A DNA stretch of 64,000 nucleotides. Origin: Allacma fusca. Lineage: Eukaryota; Arthropoda; Collembola; Symphypleona; Sminthuridae. Location of the stretch: the NCBI GenBank assembly GCA_947179485.1, contig OX359246.1, forward strand, positions 35,505,632 through 35,569,631, in the 5' to 3' direction. The notes beneath the pieces were generated by a model, which had not been told where the DNA came from, did not search any database, and saw only the letters and a list, made by a program, of their open reading frames with translations. Made by a program: the position numbers and the translations under genes. This document shows positions 51,095 to 61,290 of this stretch, piece after piece. The first letter of the stretch is position 1; every line of letters begins with the position of its first letter.

Positions 51095-54009
51095 ACACAG
51101 AGGAGAGCTGTGAAGACATTTGGGACAAGAGTCCAAAAGTAAATATTTTATCTCTTGAGATTGTGTACATACTCGCAGAAATTATATTTTTAGATCTGTA
51201 AACTATGCATTGTTAAAAATTAAATACAAGTACACACACTGTCTCAGATCAACATGCTCACATCCCTTTATCATATCCCCTATCATTGAGAACCTCGGCT
51301 TCATCATATAACCTATCAGTTGTTTTTCACAAAGAATCTGAAGGCTTTTCACTCGTTTAAAAAATATTTTCATTCATTTAAAATTATAGTGGAGATTCTT
51401 GTTCACATAAAATGGTTTCAGCTTATAATTATCATCCCCCATTTCGAAAGCCATAGTATCATTGAACATTCAAACATTATTTCATAAAACATTTTATGTA
51501 TTTAAGGGCTACTTTCTAAAAATTAGAATTTTAAAAGGAACATACAAAACTGATGGTATACTACAGATAATAGCAATTCCACTAAATTATCCAGCGCCAT
51601 ACCAACAAGTAGATTCACATTAAATTGACAGGCGGTTGACATTGGCAGGTCTTTAATTGCCTCGCAAGTCACACGATATGGAATATAGTTCTCAAATAGT
51701 GCTACTGGGAATATAATCTCCGTGAATAGGATATACTCAAACCATTTTTATTGTCTTCTCCTTCTATCTCCAGCATTGGATCCACCGCTTATTTATCTTG
51801 GCTTTGCTTCCTTACCTACAGACACAGTATGAATTGTACTTGTATCATAAATTATGTGCAATTTTGGGCATAAATATCATAAATGGGAGAATGTTTTGAG
51901 GAAAACCCATACCTCACTTGAACACATTTTTGACCACTCAAGTTGGCAAAAGAAGTATTTTAATGCTGGTAATCTTTCCACAAACGTAACACAAGCGGTA
52001 TGTAGAGAACTAATCCTTGATGGGTATCTAAATAAAAGTGTAAATCTATAACTAATAGTGTACATATTATTGTAGCTAAAGGTAATTTGTATAAAATTTT
52101 ACAATAATAGTACTATTACGTGTGTGTAAGAGCCCATAAAAATATTTTTGTCTATTTTGATCGTAATTTTTATGTATCCTTCGAAATCTTCTTGAAGTCC
52201 TCCCAAATAGCCAGCCCATATTAAAAAACTTTAGCCTCATGGGTTCTCCAGTAATTATGTATATACAGATTTTGGAAGGAGGAGAGTCCAGTGATAATTC
52301 ATAACCACTTCATAAATATTTTCAAGCCCATAAAGATGTAGACGTTTCTTGATCTTGTCTACGGATATCCATACTGTACTGGTCTAGTCTGGTCACGGCT
52401 TTTGTTTTCCAATTCTTCCAACGTTTATATCGTATAGTTTTCGTAAGCCACGTTTAAATATTATACCTGCAGATGTCATTAAAACAAGGTGGTTTTAGCA
52501 GTCTTTTTGTTACAATTACGACCATATTCAATCAGTTAAACGTGTTTTCAAATATGTGACAATGAATGACTCATGTTTGTAGCAATTTCACTTATTTGTC
52601 ACATATTTTTTTGTAAACTAAAAACCAATCTATCCTCACAAAAAGAACTTCACTCAAATATTAAAAGAGACCTGTGACTAATAATTATTGTACTTCAAAA
52701 TTACATACCAGGAGCAAGATCAGAGCTCAGATACAGTCATGAATTCTAGAATAAGTACTTGACAGCAATTACAAGCAATATCGCCATTACCTCCGTTTAA
52801 TTTTTCTATATAAAACTATAATTTGAACACAATTTCATTCATCATTATATTAAATTTCCTTTCTATGAGATTATACGCTTAAATTATTGTGAAGCGTCAA
52901 TAAATTTCGTACCTTTTAAGACAGTCCTTATTGCGGTAGAGGATGTACAGACTTGTTCCCAACAATGTTTCAAAACACGTCCAATTTCTCTGATTGTACT
53001 ATAAGCCAGCAATTTTCCAAAGCTACACGAGATATTCACACTCTTCGCTATTTGTTTTTTGAGCATATCATGAACATTAAAAGGTTTAAGAAAAGCGAAG
53101 GTGAACTTGATATTAATTACGAGACAGCACGTGTGCAGAGAGTTAGCAGATACGGTTCAGCATTCGATTGGAATGATTCCCTACCATTACCTCATTACTC
53201 ATTAAATACTATACTCTTTGATACATGATGATCCGTTGGAACTAGTGATTATACCTCTTTATAGGAAGTCTTTATGTTGTCTTATGTTTTTAAAATTCAA
53301 GAGTAACTGTGTACAAATTTCATCACACATGTGGTTCTTGTTTTCTGGGCTCAAATTTAGTTGGAAGTAATTATACGAACTCCATGAATCATTAAAAAGC
53401 TCGAACTGATTCTTACTGGTTTTTGGTAGTTCCTATAAATATACAGTGAACCGTTTCCATAACAGAACGGTAAAGAGTTTCAATGAACTGACACATGAAA
53501 TGTAAAATGTGCATACTTCAAACGCTACTTGTGAAACATTACTTTTTGAAAATTAAACTCCAATGTGTGAAATTGATCAGTAAAATATACATTTGAATAG
53601 TAAATGGGAAAATAGAGCCTTGTAAAATGTTCAATTGATAAATACACATAACCGTGTAGCCTCACTTGCACATTCAGCAGAACTATACGTACGATCTGGA
53701 TCACTAGCCTGAGGAAGACATGGAGCATTCAAAATTGTCAGGGTGGAAATAAATCCAACAAAATTATAATAATTATATTGCACCATCGGATAATTAAAAA
53801 TTCCCCGAGAAACGCTCTTCCTCTCTGGAAAGACAAATCCTCAAGTGCTCACATATGATATGTCATATGAGATGGTAGGGTGGGAAAATTTGATTCGTCT
53901 TCTTAAACCTTTACCTCGGGGAGCATTCAAAAATTGAATCCCTCGAAGTTCTGTCCTACTTCATGTCATCTCTCTAAATAGCATTTAACCCACACGACGT
54001 AGTATTTGA
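51095..54009. other. AT-rich intergenic DNA
   Basis: About 2.9 kb in which I see no exon that I can support. Open frames at 51854-52051 and 52953-53228 lack recognisable domains and good splice context. Confidence 0.45.
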
Positions 54010-54081
54010 ATGTATTCTTGTGAAAAATTCAGTTCATTAGAGAGTTTAAACATCCGCACAATTTTATTCTTTATTAACAAA

Positions 54082-55381
54082 ATGCAGAGGGAAATTGATC
54101 AAGTAGAGTATTTTTTTTCTGCTGTAAACGATCCCAGCATTCGAATTCCACTTTTGGTTTCCGGGATGGAAATAGTTGTCAATGCGACGCTATGTGGAAG
54201 CAATACGGAAAATGGATACGACGTACATTCCATATATGGGCTGGCATTATCCGTTAGCAGTGAAAGCTTTCGGTATCGCGTTCATTGGGACGAGTATTCA
54301 AGGCAAGCGTTTATATTGCTATTTTTACATAAATTTAGAAGTTGGTCATAATATTGATGTTGATGATTGATAGTTAATAATTTGAAGTACAACATTTTAT
54401 TTAATATAATAGAATTCATACGTGGTTATCATTTTTAGAATAAAATATATGTAAGCTTTTACAACTAATGGACTATCATCATCAGGCACTAATAAGCAAG
54501 TATATTTATTGATTTCAGATTAGAAGATACATGGGAGCCATTACAGAATTTCAGCATCCACATGCTGGCGGACATAATGAGCTTTCATACACTCGTTCTG
54601 GATCACTGCAAAATGAAGCACTTTTCTGGAGATTGCTCTAGTAATGAAGCTCAGTACTTAAGTTATTTGCAAGAACCAGCCTTGAAAGACATGTTGCTGT
54701 CTTGGGTTATGATTGGGATTCATGATCTTCGCGGGAGCAAAGAATTGTTGAGTGAGTATTTAACTTTTAACATATGTAAACATTATTGAGAAATGTGAAT
54801 GAAAAAATATCTGTCTACATATATATATGAATTGATTTAAAGGCGTGAACACCCAAACATACAGCCCACAAGAACCGATGACAATATCTGTGGACACACA
54901 AACACAATATGTAGAAATAACTCCATTTGCGGGAGCTGGGGTACTTCCTTCAAGAACGAAAGTTCGAAAAACAAGGAAAGATGCAAAGAATAAAGATATG
55001 GGTAAAAACTTTATTAAAAATTAAACTCGATATGAATGTCATAGTTGCAATTAAGATATCTAGTCTTAAAATATAAGAATTTTATTTCATACATTGGATT
55101 TATCTTGTAGCAAGTGCGATTATAAATAACAATTAATTTTTATTACAGGTCATACCTGCCCACAGTGCCCGAAAGTATTTGCACGAAAATTTATTCTCAA
55201 TCGCCACATTCTTTTGCTTCATTCTACAACAAACACTTTGGAAACATGTACACATTGCGATCTTGAATTGAAGCACGCGGATAGTCTCAAGACTCACCTG
55301 AGAGAGAATAGGTGTCCAAAAATGAAAAAAAATAAAAATAAAAAATCAAAAGCAAAATTGCGTAAGTCGACTGAAAAATAG
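54082..55381 (+). CDS. C2H2 zinc-finger protein, 281 aa (four exons)
   Basis: Exons 54082-54302, 54519-54751, 54843-55001 and 55149-55381; phases agree and the sum is 846 nt. An in-frame upstream ATG at 54010 would add 24 residues. The first two exons encode a globular region without a family I recognise (VEYFFSAVNDPSIRIPLLVS; CKMKHFSGDCSS). Exon 3 is polar and basic near its end (KVRKTRKDAKNKDM). Exon 4 holds CPQCPKVFARKFILNRHILL-H-type finger 1, then a second finger CTHCDLELKHADSLKTHLRE-NRC of C2HC form, then a Lys-rich tail, so it is probably a nuclear DNA-binding protein. Intron 1 appears to use a GC donor (TTCAAG|GCAAGC). Confidence 0.75.
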
Positions 55382-55730
55382 TTACAAGCAAATAGTAATA
55401 GTCGTTTTCTTGATTTCCATTTCTGAAATTTTGTCATTGTATGTATTACATAATTTTTAAAAAACCTTGATTTAACTAAACTAACACAATTACTATTTTG
55501 TAATATCTGATGAGACGAATTTTAGTGTGAATATTGACTGGTTTTAACATACATTTTTATATTGGTTTATAATTAATTAATAAACTGTCTTGGTAGGACC
55601 AAAAATTTTAAATACGTAATCATTTGTTTCATATAGTACAATAAAAATATCCGTGAATTAAATTTACACACGAGTTTCGTCAACCTGCATTTCTTCAAGT
55701 TCAATAGTATTTTCAAATTCCATGGAAACG

Positions 55731-56300
55731 TCATAAATGCTTTGACAGTAGAAGAATCTGAGCTGGATTGAATTGTCTGATATATTGTTTTTTTTGGATT
55801 TTCTTATACAGCAGAATTCCACCACAAACCAGCGCAAGAAACAGTAACAACAAACCTATAACGAAAATGTTTGTATTTTTAGTTCAATTTAATTTTGTAT
55901 TTGATGCAACTGAAATACGAATTAGTATACCCAGAACAATCGTCACTATAAAGCTCGTTTCAAACTTCGGTGGACAGTCTTTTTGGTTTGATATGATGGA
56001 AACAAATACAATGTCCAATTTGCTTAAATCCTCTGCACAACAATTGGTCTGATTTAAAAGGGTAATCCATTGTGATCGTGCGGATGTGCATTGAATGCAA
56101 TCTCGAACGCTTTGACAGTCTAACAATATATATTATATATATACAGATTATTTCGTTTAGTCTTTAAATAAAGGTATATAAATTCTTTTAACAATTAAAA
56201 TCAGCTTACGGGTTTCTTCGAAAATAGACATTGTTCTTGACAAATTCTGGACAAAAGGGATGCTTTGATGATGTCCGAAATTGCGTCGTAGAATAATCTC
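55731..56300 (-). CDS. Small membrane protein with cysteine-rich ectodomain (C-terminal exons)
   Basis: Exons on the minus strand: 56210-56300, 55931-56119 and 55731-55855, with consistent phases. The ectodomain has CQSVRDCIQC, then NQTNCCAEDL and DCPPK. The two last exons join within one transmembrane helix (FIVTIVLG + LLLLFLALVCGGILLY), followed by a short basic tail ending in SKHL. An ATG in the first of these exons (MSIFEETH) could be the start, giving about 110 residues without a signal peptide; otherwise more exons lie upstream beyond the minisatellite. Family not recognised; the cysteine spacing is faintly PSI-like. Confidence 0.55.
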
Positions 56301-56373
56301 CTTAGATATTAAAATATCATTGTGTCAGCGAAATTAAATGTAAACAATCATATCACTTACCAATCATCACGCC

Positions 56374-56586
56374 TCATCTCTGGCACATCTCTGGCACATC
56401 TCTGGCACATCTCTGGCACATCTCTGGCACATCTCTGGCACATCTCTGGCACATCTCTGGCACATCTCTGGCACATCTCTGGCACATCTCTGGCACATCT
56501 CTGGTACATCTCTGGCACATCTCTGGCACATCTCTGGCAGATCTCTGGCACATCTCTGGCACATCTCTGGCACATCTCTGGCACAT
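56374..56586. repeat. Minisatellite, about 19 copies of an 11-bp unit
   Basis: The unit CATCTCTGGCA repeats almost without change; two copies carry a substitution (CTGGTACATC, CTGGCAGATC). Because 11 is not a multiple of three and the unit has no stop, every frame on the minus strand and at least one on the plus strand is open. The open frames over it are therefore artefacts of the repeat. A good minus-strand donor (GTAAGTGATA) lies just beside it at about 56360. Confidence 0.95.
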
Positions 56587-57520
56587 TTGATATAAGTACA
56601 GTGGAGATCGCAATCCAATACATCTATTTAGATCTAGTTTTATGGTTCTTCAGTCTTTTATATTTAAATAAAACTCAATAAATTTACAAAAGTCAACTTT
56701 TATGGGCAGTTGACACATCCGACCTTTTCTGGAGTGGTGTCTTTTTCGGTAACATCGCGGTGTTGATTATTCCACCTTTTCATAGTCATTGTTCAGGTTC
56801 TGGAATCAATGCTCCCCCATGTCTTCAAGACCGTTGAATTCCCTTACAGAATAAGGTTTTTGTAGAATTCTGAGTACATATCATTTCCGATCTAAGTACA
56901 GATTCGTACATCTTTGTGATTTAAGCTAACGTTGAAACTGAAGTGGCTTCAGTAGCTAAACCCAAGCCAAAGTGAACTAACACACGATTTTAGATTGTGC
57001 AATTCAGAATATTTTATAAAAAACAGGCTGAGCAAATAGCATTGCAACCGTTACCTCATTGTTCAAGACAAAAGTCTCCAGTGGATAAAGATGGTTGGAT
57101 ATCCAGTCAATCTAAAAAATCAGATTTGAATGAATGAGAAATGCTTGAATGATGAATGCTTAAATTGAGACCGCATGTGGTCTCAATTTAAGCGTAGCAA
57201 AACTGTCACGGTTGTCCGAAGAACGGCTTGCCTTCGCTGGCTCAATATCAATCGAGCTATCAGAATAAAACTAATATTTATATTCAAATATTTCTGTAAA
57301 GGAGAAGCTGTACCGTTAACAAAAATTGCATGTCTTCCCTCGACTGATGAAGGATTGTTGCAAGTTGCAGGACAGTAGCAGCTTCAATGTAAGCAAGGAA
57401 GGGAACAAGAGCTTCAGTCTGGTTCACATATTAAAAGTAATTTTGTCAGCAACGCTATGCTTATCAATAGCTTTCATTGTAAACTATAGTTCAGATGCTT
57501 GTATGTACTGATGTTTAGAT
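56587..57520. other. Intergenic or intronic DNA
   Basis: No exon could be supported. A short frame around 57290-57378 (AVPLTKIACLPSTDEGLLQV) follows an acceptor-like site but ends at an in-frame TAG and cannot be joined in phase to the next exon. Confidence 0.35.
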
Positions 57521-57727
57521 TTGGAATGCAACGAACAAATCCCAGTTCAATCTCCAGCGACTTTATCCATACCTGTCGATGATAATCCTACTGCGGGAAC
57601 CACCTCTGTTGACATTCTTGGCTCTGTTCAACAGACAATCGAGACATTTGACTTGGAAGCTCTGCAAGCTCAAGACGTTGAATACAACTTTGAAGACTTT
57701 GATTTTACGTTCGTCAATCCTATGTAA
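57521..57727 (+). CDS. Possible terminal exon with acidic C-terminus
   Basis: A frame following an acceptor-like TGATGTTTAG (ending near 57512) encodes about 70 residues. They are hydrophilic and end in a strongly acidic aromatic stretch (VEYNFEDFDFTFVNPM). Such acidic-aromatic ends occur in transcription activators and in replication-protein partners, but this is only a resemblance. ATG 57521 is internal to the probable exon. It is close to the replication-type genes on its right and might belong with them. Confidence 0.4.
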   Translation: MECNEQIPVQSPATLSIPVDDNPTAGTTSVDILGSVQQTIETFDLEALQAQDVEYNFEDFDFTFVNPM

Positions 57728-58131
57728 TCGTTTGGTTTAAATGTAGTTTTATATGTAGTATTTTTCAAAGTGCGGAGCAGAATAATGTATTGATAATTAT
57801 GATTATTTTATATTGGTATTTTGTATGAAATAAAAAATGCTTTGGGAAATTAAATGCGATTGTATAGAATAATTATTTCATTTTCAAAACAATCATTTCT
57901 TTTTTAATACAGTAACTCATTTGAATTACAACGGGAAATGTATTTTACAAAAAACATTTAATCGATCCGGTTTAGTATTAAAATGTCAATTAGAAAACTA
58001 AAAGCTTCTGGAAGAAGGGCAGCAGTGCTAGCAGGAGAAAGAGAAAGCTTAAGTGTATTTTCATGCATACATTACTAGTAAATAACCACCGCAATGTACT
58101 GATGATGTCCCGGATCGGTGATTAGAGTGAA
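57728..58131. other. AT-rich intergenic DNA
   Basis: It contains AATAAA signals after the preceding exon (near 57830) and nothing else that I can name. Confidence 0.4.
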
Positions 58132-59237
58132 TTACTCCTTGAGACTGGTTGAACTTGTACTCTGAGTTTCCTCACGGACGAATCCGTCCTTTTTCATGTA
58201 GGGCGGCTTGGGGCGAAGTGCAACGTGGAAATCGTCCCCATCCTTCCTATTCTCCACTATAAACGACTCCAAATTGACGCAAGCTGACATGGAGAACGCC
58301 AACACTGGTCCTGGCCACCTAATGTAAAAGATAGAAGTTCACGATCAATGTCAAATTTAAGGCTTTGCTTTCCTGAAACATTCCTCATTTGTAGATAAAT
58401 ATTTTAAAGAATTTCCAAATAAAAACGCGTTGTAGTTACACTTTAAAAATATTTATTTAATTACCCCTTTAACTTCTCGCTCGTCTCCAGTGGCACTGGA
58501 GTATTTATTAGAACCTCAGGAAGTCCAATTATCTTGTTTAACAAGACGCTTGCCTTCACGCTACCCAAGTCCAAATCAGGTTGAGACCAGAATTCCAGAC
58601 GATGTTCATCTTTAGAGGAGTACGTTCGAAATTCCTTCCCGCGGAGAAAAGGAATAACCGGAATCTCTTTCAAATGCTTGGAAATTTTATTCTCAGTCAT
58701 CTCGGCGTATTGATCCAGTATCATGTTGAGAAAGCTTGCAATTTTTAATCCCTGATAGGGACTAAACTTTACAACAGTCGGCTTGCCGGAATTTGTCGGT
58801 TTTCCAAGGTAGAAAAATTCACAGCGATGTACTGGATTGTGAGCAATCCTACCGGAGATGTCGTCATCAATCTGTATGGGAAAACAAAATAATTTTGTTT
58901 TTATTTTAACATAATGGCACAGATGAACAACAAACGTACATGATACCAGCCTGTAAACAAAGAGATAATTGAAAATTACTGACCATTATGCACTCGGGCG
59001 TCTCAAAGAAACTCCAGTTGCTGCAAAGGTCCAGTGACGCCAGCTTCTTTGCATTCCGAGCATAGGGGTCGTACTTTTGCAACTTTACACGAGAACGAAT
59101 TCCACGAGCTATGGATTAATAGTTTAAAAATATTTTATTAAATTAACATGTATGATTTTGTTTTTGACTTGTAAATTCAAATCACGAACGGGCTTAATAA
59201 AAAACTTGAAATAAAACGATTTGGACTAACCTGCCAT
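58132..59237 (-). CDS. Protein of unknown function, 241 aa (four exons), next to the helicase
   Basis: Exons 59231-59237, 58984-59108, 58465-58871 and 58132-58318; all junctions have GT-AG and matching phase, total 726 nt. The first exon has only seven coding bases. The protein is mixed alpha/beta and basic at the start (GIRSRVKLQKYDPYARNAKK). The middle has HRCEFFYLGKPTNSGKPTVV then KFSPYQGLKIASFLNMILDQ, and the end is Ser/Thr-rich. It is divergent from the helicase with 320 bp between starts, suggesting a shared promoter. The neighbourhood would suit a single-strand DNA-binding or other replication accessory role, but no motif proves this. Confidence 0.75.
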
Positions 59238-59558
59238 TGTATTAAAATGAAGTGACTTGAGAAACTTGTTACTTGTAAGCTAGAAGTAGGTCTATGTGCT
59301 TGTTTGGGATTGCTTAGGGTATAATGTATAATTGTATGAATGCGGTTGGTTGCAAGAGAGAAAAAAGACGACTGAAAGAAAACCTAAGCTCCTTTGCTTT
59401 TATCATGTAGCGAGAATGCGGTTGTCGATCAGAAAGCTGCGCTCCCAAGCACGCTGCTAAATATTTTCCCCTCCAAAATAAAATATTTTCTCGCTCTATA
59501 GATTTGAGTATTTGCGATGTTTGAAGAAACGTCTCCTAGTCGCATCTAAAGCTTAGCC
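59238..59558. promoter_or_regulatory. Putative bidirectional promoter region
   Basis: This 320-bp gap separates the divergent starts of the 241-residue protein (minus) and the helicase (plus). It is AT-rich with TATA-like words on both strands (such as TATAATGTATA near 59320). I infer a shared promoter from layout only. Confidence 0.4.
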
Positions 59559-61198
59559 ATGGAGTATTCGGGAAATGAGGTGGACACCAAAGTGTTTCAA
59601 AAGTGGGTAAAACAATGGAAAAGTTTGCAAGTCAAACCAAGATATCCGAAAACTCCTTTTGAGGATTTAAGTGAGAAACAAAGGTATCTCGTAAATTTGA
59701 TTAAATCACATATCGAAAAACCTTTTCAAGAGCAAACTGATTCACAAATCAAATGTGTAACGCAAGGAATAGCAGGGACAGGAAAATCATTATTGATAGC
59801 TCATTTAAAATATCTTTTTGACATCAGGAAGCAAAAGTGTTCCGACTTTGATTATATTCTTGCCAGTTTAACCGGCAGTGCCAGCTTTCTAATTGGAGGA
59901 GAAACAATTCATTCCGCATTTTGTATTCCAACTTTTCAAGAAAGGCGTGCAAGCAATGTTATTGAACAGGAAGTGACAGATGATATCGTTGTGGAAAATA
60001 CAACGAAATCGACTGCAACAGAGAAACAGAAACAGAAACTTTCCAATGTAAAAATTATTGTAATTGACGAATTTTCTCCTATTGGACAAAACATGCTCAA
60101 AAAAATTGACGATATTCTCCGCAGAGTTGATCCGGCTCATGCAGGTAGACCATTTGCTGGCAGGTCCGTCATTTTATTTGGGGACGTCTATCAAAATTTT
60201 GGAGTCGCTGATTCCCCTCTTTTTTATCCATCGTCTACAAAGCACAACCAACATCTACGAGATGTGTACAAATTATACAAATCTTTTAAGACGGTAATAA
60301 TTTTGGACACTCGGTACCGCCAGCATGGCGATTGTGACGAGCAGAAGTGTTTCTTGGAATTTTTGGGGAGATTAAAGAGACGTGAGTGCGTGCAATCAGA
60401 TTTGGAATTTGTTCGCTCCCGACAGTTGAACAAACTCAGCGAGGAAGAAAAACAAACATTCAGGGATGCTCTGCATATATTCCCTTTGAGGAGACTTGTG
60501 TGGGACTACAACCAGTAAGTTATATGTACATAAGATTATTCTAAATGTGGGTTTGAAAATGCTAATATTATTGCACTTATAGGGAACAATTGCACGCTCG
60601 TTTTTTGGTGGAGGAGATTGTTCACATTAAGAATGGAATACGACCCCTGGAAATAGCTATTGGAGTAAAAATAATATTACAGAGGAATATTTGCTCCCGC
60701 GTTGGTTTATGTAATGGTTCCGAAGGGTGTATTGAAGATTTAGTATATTATAGTAAGAGTGAAGGTATAGGGTTGGATAAAAATATACATTTTCTGGTGG
60801 TTCATTTCCCACATTATACTGGAGATGTGTTTGTCAAAACCAAAAGAGGAAAGGGTGTCCCTATATTCCGACAATCTGATTCTGAAACGGATGATGCAAC
60901 GGGGTCTCTAATATGCAGTAAAAGGTTCTGTATGGAACTTGGATATGCAGTTACAGCTCATCGCTCTCAAGGAAGAAATTTGAATAAGGTTGCAATATTT
61001 CTGGACCAGTCGCAACTGTGTGTTGGCTTGGATTATGTAATGTGGACTCGTTGTAAAAGCCCAAATGACATTTGTGTGCTGGATGAATATGTTGCTGCAG
61101 ACCGTATTCTCGCCCCTGCTTCCCTTTCCTCAGCCACTACACTACAAAAATACGAGGAAAATCGTTTGATGGAACTGCAAAGCAAGATTTTTGAATGA
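59559..61198 (+). CDS. Pif1-like SF1 DNA helicase, 523 aa (two exons)
   Basis: Exons 59559-60514 and 60583-61198 (donor CCA|GTAAGT, acceptor CTTATAG), in phase, 1572 nt in all. Motifs: Walker A GIAGTGKS (about residue 70), Walker B IIVIDEFSPIG (about 169), motif III GDVYQ (208), DTRYRQ (250) and motif VI TAHRSQGRNLNKV (443). This is the Pif1/RecD-type superfamily 1 pattern of 5'-3' helicases. It lacks any Rep endonuclease such as Helitrons carry. It lies tail-to-tail with the polymerase (93 bp between stops), and an AATAAA follows at 61222. Because there is no visible host-gene context and it is paired with PolB, I infer replication of a virus-like or plasmid-like element. Confidence 0.88.
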
Positions 61199-61221
61199 TT
61201 GAGTTTGAATGGAAAACATGT

Positions 61222-61278
61222 AATAAATTTGTAAAAAACAATACTGACATTTTACAAAATATTTGCAGTTACTTTATT
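61222..61278. terminator. Facing polyadenylation signals of helicase and polymerase
   Basis: AATAAA at 61222-61227 serves the plus-strand helicase, and TTTATT at 61273-61278 (AATAAA on the minus strand) lies 13 bp past the polymerase stop. The two convergent transcripts would overlap at their 3' ends. Confidence 0.6.
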
Positions 61279-61290
61279 TCATTATTACAT

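Noticed and set aside
56357-56681. ORFs of 79-119 residues with 11-residue repeats
   Set aside because: An 11-bp stop-free tandem repeat opens several frames at once; reading all of them as proteins is not credible.
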